Source of the DNA: Candidatus Omnitrophota bacterium
GTDB taxonomy: Bacteria > Omnitrophota > Gorgyraeia > Tantalellales > Tantalellaceae
DNA length: 64,000 nt
Assembly: GCA_014728045.1 (NCBI GenBank)
Contig: WJMH01000005.1
Coordinates: 1 to 64,000 of the forward strand
Reading direction: 5' to 3'
How positions within the stretch are numbered: the first letter of the stretch is position 1; every line of letters starts with the position of its first letter. The translations under genes were made by a program, and so were the position numbers. Shown here piece after piece: positions 48,500 through 57,354 of the stretch. A model generated the notes under the pieces. That model did no database searches. It saw only the letters and a program-made list of their open reading frames with translations, and was not told where the DNA came from.

Positions 48500-50122
48500 A
48501 TGGGAAAATTCTACATTACAACACCCATATATTACGTGAACGCGAACCCGCATATAGGCCACGCTTACACCCAGATAGCCGTGGATACTTTATCCCGGTA
48601 CCACAAGATGCTCGGGGATGAGGTCTTCTTCCTGACCGGGACCGACGAACACGGGGAGAAGATAGAGCAGGCGAGCGCCGAGGCCGGTTTCGCTCCGGGC
48701 AAGGAGAAGGAATTCGTCGACACGATAGTGCCGAACTTCAAAAAGGTCTGGCACGCGCTGGGGATAAATTACGACCATTTCGTGAGGACGACCGACCCGC
48801 AGCACGAGAAAGAGGTCCAGTCTTTCCTTACCCGCATGAAGGAGGCGGGCGACATTTACCAGGGCGAGTACGACGGCTGGTTCTGCACGCCCTGCGAGAC
48901 GTTCTGGACGCAGACCCAGGCCGCGGGGGGTCTGTGCCCCGAATGCGCGAGGCCCGTCGAGCATATCAAGGAGAAGAACTATTTCTTCAGGATGAGCAAG
49001 TACCAGGACTGGCTGGCTTCATACATAAACGCCCATCCCGATTTCATAATGCCCGAGTTCAGGAAGAACGAGGTTTTGGGATTCCTCAAGGAGCAGCTTA
49101 CGGACCTGTGCATATCGCGTCCCAAGCAGAGGATGTCCTGGGGGGTGGAGATACCCTTTGACAGGGATTACGTGGTCTACGTCTGGTTCGACGCGCTCAT
49201 AAACTATGTTTCCGGGCTGGAGGCCAAGGGCCTCCTGGGCAAATTCTGGCCGCCGGACTTCCACGTGATAGCCAAGGACATACTGCGGCACCACGCCGTA
49301 TACTGGCCGATAATGCTCAAAAGCGCCTACGGCAAGGATCACGAAAGGGACGAGGATTACCTTCCGGGGACCATATTCGCGCACGGATGGTGGAAGATGG
49401 ACCAGGAGAAGATGTCCAAGTCCAAGGGCAACATCGTCGACCCGGTCATGCTCGGAGAGGAGTACGGCGCCGATGCCATACGTTATTTCATGCTGAGGGC
49501 CATAAGTCTCGGGCTTGACGGTGATTTCACCGAGGAAGCACTGGTGAACATATATAACAGCGACCTTGCCAACGACCTGGGCAACCTTCTTAACAGGACC
49601 CTTACTATGGTCGAGAAATATTTTGACGGCGTATCCCCGCAGGTCCCCGCGCAGCTGGATAGCGCCGAACAGCTCGAGCGAAGCAAGTCCGTCCGAACGC
49701 CGGTAGAGCAGCTTTTCGGGTGGCTTCACGAATATCTGGCAACGCCCAAGCTCTTTACAAAAGAGGCGCTCGAATCGATAATGCTCGCGGTGGGCAAGGC
49801 CAATAAGTATATCGAGCTTTCCGCACCGTGGGAATTCGCCAGGCAGGGTGATACCGAGGCGATAAAGCTCATAATAACGGACCTTCTGGAGACGCTGAGG
49901 GTTGCCGCGATCTCTATATCCCCGTTCATGCCCGCCACCGCCGGGGAGATGTGGAGGCAGCTCGGTCTGGGGCGGATGTACCTTGATGAGGATAATAACG
50001 CGCTCATACCCGAAATAATCAGCGAGGTGAAAGAGCGCATTGAATCTGAAAAGTGGACGGATTTCCCCGCCGGGACCAAAGTCGCCAAGGGAGAACCCCT
50101 TTTCATGCGTATCAAAAAGTGA
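48500..50122 (+). CDS. metG: Methionyl-tRNA synthetase
   Basis: 540 residues, class I. HIGH motif in NPHIGHAYTQ; zinc knuckle with CTPC and CPEC; KMSKS in EKMSKSKGN; helical anticodon-binding domain at ~390-530. It lacks the C-terminal tRNA-binding (EMAP-like) extension found in longer MetRS forms. Follows ricT by 6 bp. Confidence 0.97.
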   Translation: MGKFYITTPIYYVNANPHIGHAYTQIAVDTLSRYHKMLGDEVFFLTGTDEHGEKIEQASAEAGFAPGKEKEFVDTIVPNFKKVWHALGINYDHFVRTTDPQHEKEVQSFLTRMKEAGDIYQGEYDGWFCTPCETFWTQTQAAGGLCPECARPVEHIKEKNYFFRMSKYQDWLASYINAHPDFIMPEFRKNEVLGFLKEQLTDLCISRPKQRMSWGVEIPFDRDYVVYVWFDALINYVSGLEAKGLLGKFWPPDFHVIAKDILRHHAVYWPIMLKSAYGKDHERDEDYLPGTIFAHGWWKMDQEKMSKSKGNIVDPVMLGEEYGADAIRYFMLRAISLGLDGDFTEEALVNIYNSDLANDLGNLLNRTLTMVEKYFDGVSPQVPAQLDSAEQLERSKSVRTPVEQLFGWLHEYLATPKLFTKEALESIMLAVGKANKYIELSAPWEFARQGDTEAIKLIITDLLETLRVAAISISPFMPATAGEMWRQLGLGRMYLDEDNNALIPEIISEVKERIESEKWTDFPAGTKVAKGEPLFMRIKK

Positions 50123-50128
50123 TGTATC

Positions 50129-50437
50129 ATGCCAGGTAAGGATGTTTTCCGTAAAAGGATAATGAAAGATAAGTCCCTGACGGCGTTCCGGAAGAAGGTG
50201 CTTCTGGCGGTGCTTAAGATACCCGAAGGAGAGGTAAGGACCTATTCACAGGTCGCCGTGATGGCCGGTTCACCCAAAGCGTGCAGGGCGGTCGGTCAGG
50301 CCCTTAAGATGAATCCCTACGCCCCGGATGTGCCCTGTCACAGGGTCATCCGATCCGACGGTTCCACAGGCGGCTTTACCGGTGGGGCGGGGAAGAAGAG
50401 AAAACTTCTCAGGGAAGAAGGTTACCTATGCGTTTAG
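50129..50437 (+). CDS. Methylated-DNA-cysteine S-methyltransferase, catalytic domain only
   Basis: 102 residues. Carries the complete C-terminal DNA-binding/active-site domain: TYSQVAVMAGSPKACRAVGQAL (helix-turn-helix with Arg finger) and VPCHRVI with the acceptor Cys. The N-terminal ribonuclease-like domain of Ogt is absent. The Cys argues for a methyltransferase rather than an alkyltransferase-like (ATL) protein, in which it is replaced by Trp or Ala. Repairs O6-alkylguanine by self-alkylation. Overlaps the following TatD fusion by 10 bp. Confidence 0.88.
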   Translation: MPGKDVFRKRIMKDKSLTAFRKKVLLAVLKIPEGEVRTYSQVAVMAGSPKACRAVGQALKMNPYAPDVPCHRVIRSDGSTGGFTGGAGKKRKLLREEGYLCV

Positions 50438-51804
50438 TGGATACACACTGCCATCTCGATCTTGAACAGTTCGGTGCGGACCTTGAAGAGGTCCTTGAAA
50501 GGGCGCGTTCGGCGGGCGTCCGGCGGATAATATCCCCCGGGATAAGCGTCGCCAGCAGCGAGAATGCGATCCGTATCGCCGCCGAACACGAAGAGGTCTT
50601 TGCATCGGCGGGGGTGCACCCGCATGAGGCGGATAAAATAACGGCCAAGGATATCTCGGCTGTCAGGGAGATGCTGCTTCTGCGGGAGAAGGTGATCGCG
50701 GTGGGCGAAGTGGGTCTGGATAATTTCAAGGGGTATTCCCGACCGGAGAACCAGAGGAAGCTTTTCAGCGAGATGGTCCTTTTGGCCGGTGAGCTGGACC
50801 TTCCCGTCATACTCCACTGCAGGGAGGCGGGTGAGGACCTTATCGAAGAGCTATCCTCCGTGCGCCACTTTCCCCCCAGGGGCGTGGTGCACTGTTTTTC
50901 GGGTGATATCGGCATGCTGGAAAAAATCCTTGATATGGGGTTTTATGTTTCTTTCACTGGGAACATAACCTTCCCCAAGTCCGGCAAGCTGCGCGAGGTG
51001 GTGAGGCATCTTCCTCCGGAGCGCCTCATGCTGGAGACGGATTCTCCCTACATCGCGCCCCAGCCCGTGCGCGGTAAGAGGAACGAGCCCGCGAACGTGC
51101 GGTACCTGCTGGATGTTTATTCCGGTATCTACGGGCTGACGGCGGAGGACGTGGCGCGGATAACCACGCATAATGCTCAGCAGCTCTTCCATCTGGGGCT
51201 TGAACCCAACGGGGCGATAGTCTACCCCATAAGGGACGTGCTTTACCTTAACATGACCGGCAGGTGTACCAATAGATGCGGTTTCTGCACGAGGAACTTA
51301 TCCACTTACGTCAAGGGGCATAACCTCCATCTTACGAAAGAACCGTCGGCGTGGGAGCTTATCGATGCGATCGGTGAGGTTACCCGTTACAGGGAGATCA
51401 CCTTCTGCGGTCTCGGTGAACCGACCCTGCGCCTCGGCGCGCTTAAGGAGGTCGCTTCCTACGTGAAGAAGAACGGGGGGAGGATACGCCTTAACACCAA
51501 TGGGGAGGGAAACCTAATAGCCCGCCGCAGTATAGCGCCGGAACTGTCGGGCCTTGTCGATTCGGTCTCGGTCAGCATCAACGCCCTCGACGAGAAGAAC
51601 TATGAAAGGACCTGCCGGCCGGTTTTCGGGCAGAAAGCGTACGCGGCGGTGGTCGATTTCGTGAAGGAGTGCGTGGAAGAAGGCATAGACAGCGAGGTCA
51701 CGTGCCTTGACATGGTGGGGCGACAGGCCGCTTCCTCCATAAAGGAAATGGCCGAGCGCCTCGGTGCCACTTTCAGGTTAAGGCACCTGAACGTTGTGGG
51801 GTAG
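50428..51804 (+). CDS. TatD-family metal hydrolase fused to a radical SAM domain
   Basis: 458 residues. Residues 1-255 are TatD: VDTHCHLD, GEVGLDNF, VILHCR, VVHCFSG and LETDSPY carry the metal ligands and fit a nuclease/deacylase of the amidohydrolase superfamily. Residues ~262-458 are radical SAM: the CxxxCxxC cluster motif is Cys280, Cys284, Cys287 (GRCTNRCGFC), followed by a GLGEPTLR motif for SAM binding. Stand-alone radical SAM proteins beside TatD are a known family; here both are one polypeptide with no stop or frameshift between them. Substrates unknown. Confidence 0.88.
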   Translation: MRLVDTHCHLDLEQFGADLEEVLERARSAGVRRIISPGISVASSENAIRIAAEHEEVFASAGVHPHEADKITAKDISAVREMLLLREKVIAVGEVGLDNFKGYSRPENQRKLFSEMVLLAGELDLPVILHCREAGEDLIEELSSVRHFPPRGVVHCFSGDIGMLEKILDMGFYVSFTGNITFPKSGKLREVVRHLPPERLMLETDSPYIAPQPVRGKRNEPANVRYLLDVYSGIYGLTAEDVARITTHNAQQLFHLGLEPNGAIVYPIRDVLYLNMTGRCTNRCGFCTRNLSTYVKGHNLHLTKEPSAWELIDAIGEVTRYREITFCGLGEPTLRLGALKEVASYVKKNGGRIRLNTNGEGNLIARRSIAPELSGLVDSVSVSINALDEKNYERTCRPVFGQKAYAAVVDFVKECVEEGIDSEVTCLDMVGRQAASSIKEMAERLGATFRLRHLNVVG

Positions 51805-51813
51805 ATCATTCTT

Positions 51814-52917
51814 ATGGGAAAATTATCCGCATTTTTATACCGTAACAAGCTTTATATAGCGCTGGCGCTCTTTATACTGCTGATAAATCTTGCCTCGACC
51901 GCAGAGAAAAGGCTCCAGAAGGAGCGTGCCGGTAAAACCGAACAATTGGCCGCCGAAAAGGATGAGGAGGCCGCCCCCGCCGAAGAAAAAAAAGCGAAAA
52001 AAGGCGAGCTTTTCGACGAAGAGGATATAAGCGCCCGCCAGGAGAAGATACAGAAACTCTCCGAGACCGACCCGGTGTTCTATATTTTCATAGGTCTGGT
52101 GAACCTGGCCATCCTTTTCGTCATACTGGTGGGGTTCATACTCGACGGGTATTTCCTGGTGAGGCTTTTCCGGCGGGAGCCCCTCAGGATAAGGCTCCAG
52201 GAGCAGGATAAGCCCCGCTGGACTCCGGGCGATGTCGTCCGCGTCGCGCTTATATTCCTCGCATCCGGCTACGCGATAATAATAGTCCAGGCCTTTCTTT
52301 CTCATATTTTCCCGATACTGCGCAACGAGAACTTCCGCATGGTCTTCAATACCGCCATGATGAACCTTATCGGCATAAGCGTGATAGTCTATTTCGTGGT
52401 GGATAAATACGGGCAGGACATAAGCCAGATAGGGCTTACCGCGAAGGGTTTCAGAAAAGCCGTTTTTTACGCGGCGGTCGGCTATATCTGTCTGGTACCC
52501 GTTCTTTTCCTGATAATGCTGGGGACATATTTCGTCACCCAGCTTATAGAGTATCGCCCTCCGGTACAGCCAATAGTTGAGGTTTTCATGGAGGAGAAAG
52601 AGACTGTGGTGCTGTGGTTGTCCACGGTCTTCGCCGCCGTTTTCGGGCCGATAGCCGAAGAGATCTTCTTCAGGGGTTTTATGTACGGGGCCTTGAAGAA
52701 AAGCCTGGGCGTGTTCTGGGGGATGATGCTGACGGCCGCCGTTTTCGCGATGCTGCACGCGCACGCCGTGGGGTTTTTGCCCATAATGATGCTGGGACTT
52801 CTCTTGGCCTATCTATACGAGAAGACGGGCTCACTGGTGAGTTCCATGACGGTGCATATCATGCATAACCTGGCCATGGTGGTGCTTGTTTTCATGATGA
52901 GGGGTATAGGAACTTAA
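51814..52917 (+). CDS. CPBP-family intramembrane metalloprotease
   Basis: 367 residues with about eight membrane helices. An early cytoplasmic or periplasmic stretch (~30-75) is Lys/Glu/Ala-rich. The C-terminal Abi/CAAX-like domain has EEIFFRG (motif 1), FAMLHAH (motif 2) and HIMHNLA (motif 3), the Glu and His residues of the active site. Family members cleave or modify membrane proteins; the substrate here cannot be told. Follows the TatD fusion by 9 bp. Confidence 0.85.
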   Translation: MGKLSAFLYRNKLYIALALFILLINLASTAEKRLQKERAGKTEQLAAEKDEEAAPAEEKKAKKGELFDEEDISARQEKIQKLSETDPVFYIFIGLVNLAILFVILVGFILDGYFLVRLFRREPLRIRLQEQDKPRWTPGDVVRVALIFLASGYAIIIVQAFLSHIFPILRNENFRMVFNTAMMNLIGISVIVYFVVDKYGQDISQIGLTAKGFRKAVFYAAVGYICLVPVLFLIMLGTYFVTQLIEYRPPVQPIVEVFMEEKETVVLWLSTVFAAVFGPIAEEIFFRGFMYGALKKSLGVFWGMMLTAAVFAMLHAHAVGFLPIMMLGLLLAYLYEKTGSLVSSMTVHIMHNLAMVVLVFMMRGIGT

Positions 52918-52940
52918 AACACTGAAAGGAAATAATCGTC

Positions 52941-53972
52941 ATGTCAGTCGAGACGATACGCTGGAAGAAGGACAGGGTAGAACTTATAGACCAGAGGCTC
53001 CTGCCGGCAAAGCTGCGGTACATATCCTGCCGCAGTGCCAGGGACATGTGGGAGGCCATACGCCATCTCAAGGTGCGCGGGGCGCCGGCCATAGGCATCG
53101 CGGGGGCGTACGGGGCGTATCTGGGCGTGAGGTCAAGCCGCGCGGCAAAGTACCGGACTTTTAAAAGGGACCTGGACAGGACCGTCGAGTACCTTGCCAC
53201 GGCGCGACCGACAGCGCGCAACCTCTTCTGGGCGCTCGAAGAGGTGACAGGTCTGGTTGAGCAGAACCGCGATAAGAGCGTGCCGGAGCTGAAAAAACTG
53301 ATACTCGAAAAGGCTCACGGCATACTCGAGGAGGACAACAGGATATGCAGGCTTATAGGGGAAAAGGGAGCCGCTCTCATAAAACCCTCTTCCCGCGTCC
53401 TTACGCACTGTAACGCCGGGGGGCTGGCGACGGCCGGCCATGGCACAGCGGTCTCGGTCATAACCGCCGCCGGGAAAAAAATACAGAGGGTATATGCCGA
53501 CGAGACGCGCCCGGTGCTGCAGGGGGCGAGGCTTACCGTCTGGGAGCTTACCCGTGAAGGAGTGCCCACCACGCTTATCTGCGATAACATGGCCGCCTCG
53601 CTCATGGACCAGAAGGGGATAGACGCCGTAGTTGTCGGGGCCGACAGGATCGCGTCGAACGGTGACACCGCGAACAAGATCGGTACCTACAATCTCGCCG
53701 TTCTTGCCAGTTACCACAAGGTGCCCTTTTATGTGGCCGCTCCTTTTTCAACGTTCGACCTTGCCATACCCGACGGGAGCGGGATAAGCATCGAAGAGCG
53801 CGCCCCCGAAGAAGTAAGGACCGTCGGTTCAAGCTGCGTTACCGTTCCGGGTGTGGACGTGTGGAACCCGGCTTTCGATGTCACCCCGAGCAAGCTCATA
53901 ACCGCGATAATAACCGAAAAGGGCGTTATCCGCGCGCCCGACAGAAAAAAGATAAAGAAGGTGTTATCCTGA
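52941..53972 (+). CDS. mtnA: S-methyl-5-thioribose-1-phosphate isomerase
   Basis: 343 residues. IF-2B fold enzyme of the methionine salvage pathway. RGAPAIGIAGAYG, the catalytic Cys in THCNAGGLAT and Asp in GADRIASNGD are conserved as in MtnA rather than in eIF2B. No other salvage gene lies nearby. Starts after GAAAGGAAA; its stop shares one base with the thiL ATG. Confidence 0.93.
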   Translation: MSVETIRWKKDRVELIDQRLLPAKLRYISCRSARDMWEAIRHLKVRGAPAIGIAGAYGAYLGVRSSRAAKYRTFKRDLDRTVEYLATARPTARNLFWALEEVTGLVEQNRDKSVPELKKLILEKAHGILEEDNRICRLIGEKGAALIKPSSRVLTHCNAGGLATAGHGTAVSVITAAGKKIQRVYADETRPVLQGARLTVWELTREGVPTTLICDNMAASLMDQKGIDAVVVGADRIASNGDTANKIGTYNLAVLASYHKVPFYVAAPFSTFDLAIPDGSGISIEERAPEEVRTVGSSCVTVPGVDVWNPAFDVTPSKLITAIITEKGVIRAPDRKKIKKVLS

Positions 53973-54853
53973 TGAGGGAGCTTGCGGTCATAGATATGAT
54001 AAAGCGCCGGGCCGGACAGCCCCCCGGGGGCGTTAAAAAGGGGATAGGCGATGACTGTGCCGTCCTGGCCGACGGCAGGGGGGGTTACATTCTCTGGGCG
54101 AGCGACATGTTGACAGAAGGAGTGCATTTCAGCGTAAAGCGCGCCGGTTACGCCAGGATAGGCCGAAAGGCCGTCGCCGTCAATATAAGCGATATAGCCG
54201 CGATGGGAGGGGAACCCGAACATATACTGGTGTCCCTGGGGGTTCCTTCCGGGATAAGGGATTCTTCGATCAGGGCCATTTACGACGGTATTTTCTCGAT
54301 CTGCGGCGATTACGGGATGACGGTCCTGGGAGGCGACCTCACGGCTTCACGCAGTCTGGTGATCGATGTTTCGGTGATCGGCCGCGCGAGCCGCGGGAGG
54401 CTCACGACCCGGGACGGGGCCAGGGTGGGCGATAAGCTTCTCATCACCGCGCCCTGCAGGAACGGAAGGAGAGAACATCTTGATTTCAGGCCGCGGCTTG
54501 ACCAGGCGCGGTACTTGACGCGGCACTACAGGGTAAACGCGATGATAGATGTATCCGACGGCATCGCGATGGACCTTGGAAGGATGGCCTCGGCCAGCCG
54601 CGTGGGCGCAAGGTTGTATACCGCTGATATCCCTCTATCCAGGGGGCTCTGCATAGAGGATGCCTTGTTCTACGGTGAAAGCTTCGAGCTTCTTTTTTCG
54701 ATGAAGCCGGGTGACGCGGAAGAACTCACCAGGAAGAAAAAGACTGAATATGCCGTGATCGGCACTATCGTTCCCGAAAAGAAGGGGCTCATCAGAGTGG
54801 ACCCGGGCGGCAGGGAAAGCCCCTTAAAAATGAAAGGCTACAGACATCTATGA
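53972..54853 (+). CDS. thiL: Thiamine-monophosphate kinase
   Basis: 293 residues from ATG 53972. Makes thiamine pyrophosphate. GIGDDCAVL, the SDM and DIAAMGGEP motifs, and VLGGDLTAS fit the ThiL/PurM-like fold. An upstream in-frame start at 53861 inside mtnA is rejected. The distal part (IDVSDGIAMDLGRM) is typical. TPP is the cofactor of IlvB encoded further on. Overlaps tsaE by ATGA. Confidence 0.93.
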   Translation: MRELAVIDMIKRRAGQPPGGVKKGIGDDCAVLADGRGGYILWASDMLTEGVHFSVKRAGYARIGRKAVAVNISDIAAMGGEPEHILVSLGVPSGIRDSSIRAIYDGIFSICGDYGMTVLGGDLTASRSLVIDVSVIGRASRGRLTTRDGARVGDKLLITAPCRNGRREHLDFRPRLDQARYLTRHYRVNAMIDVSDGIAMDLGRMASASRVGARLYTADIPLSRGLCIEDALFYGESFELLFSMKPGDAEELTRKKKTEYAVIGTIVPEKKGLIRVDPGGRESPLKMKGYRHL

Positions 54854-55317
54854 GCAAAACAGGCGCGACCCTTACAACAGTTTCGCCAGAACAGACCATG
54901 GAGCTTGCCGCGCGCATAGCCCTTTCCCTTGAGGCCGGGGACGTGGTAGCCCTTATCGGGGATCTGGGAACGGGAAAGACGGTTTTCGTCAAGGGATTGG
55001 CCAAGGGCCTGGGATACGGGGACTATCTTTATGTGAACAGTCCTTCGTTCGTTGTGCTTAAAGAGTATCATGAGGGGGTTGATCTCTATCATTTCGACGT
55101 GTACAGGCTTGACAGGGAAAGCTTTTGCCAGACCCTGGACTATGAAAAGTATTTTTATGGAGGCGGGATAACCGTCGTCGAGTGGGCGGATAAGATACTG
55201 GACTTATTGCCCGATGAATACCTTAAGGTCAGCTTTTCACACGAGGACCATGCGAAAAGGAAGATTCGCATTGAAAGCGTGGGAGATAAATTCAAGGAGA
55301 TAGTGAACACGGCATGA
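54850..55317 (+). CDS. tsaE: tRNA threonylcarbamoyladenosine biosynthesis ATPase TsaE
   Basis: 155 residues. Walker A GDLGTGKTVFVKGL, then SPSFVVLKEY and HFDVYRL, and VVEWADKI. Works with TsaB and TsaD to make t6A on tRNAs reading ANN codons; TsaB is the next gene. Coupled by ATGA at both ends. Confidence 0.94.
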   Translation: MSKTGATLTTVSPEQTMELAARIALSLEAGDVVALIGDLGTGKTVFVKGLAKGLGYGDYLYVNSPSFVVLKEYHEGVDLYHFDVYRLDRESFCQTLDYEKYFYGGGITVVEWADKILDLLPDEYLKVSFSHEDHAKRKIRIESVGDKFKEIVNTA

Positions 55318-56006
55318 AGGTATTGGCGTTCGATACATCCACGAAGTTCCTGAGCGTGGCCTGTCTTGAGGACGGCCGCCAGTGCGCTTGTTTCCATGAG
55401 GAAGCGGGCATACGGCACAGCGAGATACTCGTAGCTACGATAAAGTCGCTTCTCGAAGAGGCCGCCTGGCGCGTTCAGCAGCTGGATCTGGTCTGTGTCG
55501 GGCTAGGGCCGGGGTCCTTTACGGGGCTCCGTATAGGGGTGGCCACTGTCAAAGCCCTCGCGGCGGCGACAGCAGTAAAGGCTGTCGGTGTGCCGAGCAT
55601 GGACGCCTCGGCCGTCAAGTGCGCGCACCTGGGCGCTAAGATCGCGCCTTTTCTGGACGCGCATAAAGGGAAGGTCTATACAGCAGTATATTCGACGACA
55701 GGGAAGCTGCCCAGGAGAGATACCGATTACCTCCTCACGGACGTGGAAGAGTTCCTCGCCGGGCTGAAAGAGGATGTTGTTCTTTTCGGCAGCGGCGTGA
55801 TAAAATATAAAAAGCAGCTTGAACTCTCACGGCGCGTTGAGTGTCTGGAGGATATCGACTGGTATCCTCACGCCGCTGACATAGCCAGGCTTGGAACGGA
55901 AAGAGCCGCAAAGGCCGAAGCGAACGCGGATAAGCTGGATCCGATGTACATGCATTCAAAATACTGTAACGTTACCGAACCGCGGAAGGAAAATGGAAGT
56001 ACTTGA
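55314..56006 (+). CDS. tsaB: tRNA threonylcarbamoyladenosine biosynthesis protein TsaB
   Basis: 230 residues. LAFDTSTKFLSVACLEDG and GLGPGSFTGLRIGVATVKALA are the family motifs of the ASKHA fold. TsaB is the non-catalytic dimer partner of TsaD. A RimI-like acetyltransferase often follows but is absent here; alr follows instead, overlapping by 14 bp. Confidence 0.94.
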   Translation: MKVLAFDTSTKFLSVACLEDGRQCACFHEEAGIRHSEILVATIKSLLEEAAWRVQQLDLVCVGLGPGSFTGLRIGVATVKALAAATAVKAVGVPSMDASAVKCAHLGAKIAPFLDAHKGKVYTAVYSTTGKLPRRDTDYLLTDVEEFLAGLKEDVVLFGSGVIKYKKQLELSRRVECLEDIDWYPHAADIARLGTERAAKAEANADKLDPMYMHSKYCNVTEPRKENGST

Positions 56007-57126
56007 GAAAACAACCTACAGGCCCACCTGGGCGGAGGTCGATCTGGGGGCAGTAAGGCACAACCTCCGGAAGATACGCGCGCTCATCGACGAGGATGTC
56101 CACGTCCTGGCAGTGGTCAAGGCCAACGCCTACGGGCACGGGATATCCCAGGTGAGCAGGGCCCTTGTGGAGGAAGGGGTCAATTATCTAGGCGTCGCAA
56201 CGGTCGATGAAGGCCTTAAGCTGCGCTGTGAGGGCATAACTGTTCCGGTCCTGGTCCTTGGTTCGGTGTTGGATGAGGAAGCTCAGGCCGCGGTTGAGAA
56301 CGATATCACGCTCACTCTGTGTGATACGGGTCTTTTGGAGGTCTTGTCAGGCATTGCCGGTAGGACCGGCAGGACCCCGAGAGTGCATATCAAGGTGGAT
56401 ACGGGCATGGGAAGGATAGGGGTATGGCATGAGGATGCGGTTGAATTCATAAAAAAGGCCCGTTCGTTCGACGGCATAGAAATAGAAGGCCTTTATACGC
56501 ACTTTTCCTCGGCAGGCAGGGACAAGCTTATGACGCGCATGCAGATAAGCTGTTTCGAGAAAGTGATAAATGAAGCCGAGCGATCGGGGGTCCGTCTTAA
56601 ATACAAGCATGCCGCCAACAGTATCGCAGTGGTGGACTGGAGGAGGTCCCACCTTAACCTGGTGAGGACGGGTATCCTTCTTTACGGGGTCTATCCCAAA
56701 GAGAGCTTCCGTGATGAGTTCGAGCTTTATCCGGTTATGAACCTGAAAACGAGGATCGTGCATTTAAAGGATACCCCTCCGGGAAGGTCCATAAGCTACG
56801 GGAGGACCTACATAACCCAGACGGATACAAGGATAGCGACCATTCCCATAGGTTACGCCGACGGTTACGGAAGGATACTTTCCAACAAGGCCGAGGCCCT
56901 GGTGAAAGGCCAGTACGTGAGGATAGTCGGGATGGTGACCATGGACCAGACCCTTCTTGATGTGGGTAATGTCAAAGACGTGAGGGTGGGTGATGAAGTG
57001 GTTCTCCTGGGCAGCCAGGGCAGATCCAGCATCCCGGTTGAGAAGATAGCCAAGCTTGCCGGCACCATTCCCTACGAGATACTTTCGGCGATAACCGACA
57101 GGGTCCCAAGGGTTTATAAGGAATAA
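55993..57126 (+). CDS. alr: Alanine racemase
   Basis: 377 residues from ATG 55993 (after GGAAGGA). Makes D-alanine for peptidoglycan. PLP Lys in VVKANAYGHG, catalytic Tyr in SISYGRTY, and the HxxNS-like KYKHAANS segment are conserved. A start at 55891 within tsaB is rejected. Last gene of the 28-gene run; terminator follows. Confidence 0.95.
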   Translation: MEVLEKTTYRPTWAEVDLGAVRHNLRKIRALIDEDVHVLAVVKANAYGHGISQVSRALVEEGVNYLGVATVDEGLKLRCEGITVPVLVLGSVLDEEAQAAVENDITLTLCDTGLLEVLSGIAGRTGRTPRVHIKVDTGMGRIGVWHEDAVEFIKKARSFDGIEIEGLYTHFSSAGRDKLMTRMQISCFEKVINEAERSGVRLKYKHAANSIAVVDWRRSHLNLVRTGILLYGVYPKESFRDEFELYPVMNLKTRIVHLKDTPPGRSISYGRTYITQTDTRIATIPIGYADGYGRILSNKAEALVKGQYVRIVGMVTMDQTLLDVGNVKDVRVGDEVVLLGSQGRSSIPVEKIAKLAGTIPYEILSAITDRVPRVYKE

Positions 57127-57160
57127 GCGCCTGGGGAAGCGTACCAGGAGCGCCTTCTCG

Positions 57161-57187
57161 CAGCCGGGGATCCCCGGCTGTTTTTTT
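57161..57187 (+). terminator. Strong terminator after alr
   Basis: CAGCCGGGGATCCCCGGCTG is a perfect 20-base palindrome that can fold as a hairpin with a minimal loop, followed by seven T residues. It ends the lysS-alr cluster. Confidence 0.92.
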
Positions 57188-57251
57188 AAGTCAATGGAAT
57201 GAAGGAAGTTAGGGTAAAAACTGTCTATTAATACAAGGGCAGCGGCTTTTC

Positions 57252-57280
57252 TTGACAAAGAAAAACCATGTTGCTATACT
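57252..57280 (+). promoter_or_regulatory. Promoter of the ilvB operon
   Basis: TTGACA (57252-57257), exactly 17 bp, TATACT (57275-57280, 5 of 6). Start near 57287 gives a ~68-nt leader with a GGAAAGGAAG site before ilvB. The leader shows no branched-chain-codon peptide. Confidence 0.8.
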
Positions 57281-57354
57281 GATTAGACAAAATGTATATA
57301 TAAATAATAGGAAATCAATATTATACCTATCTCCAGAGGTGGAAAGGAAGCAAA

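Noticed and set aside
57287-57354. Short reading frame (ATG TAT ATA TAA) in the ilvB leader as an attenuation peptide
   Set aside because: Three codons with no run of Leu, Val or Ile codons and no terminator/antiterminator pair.
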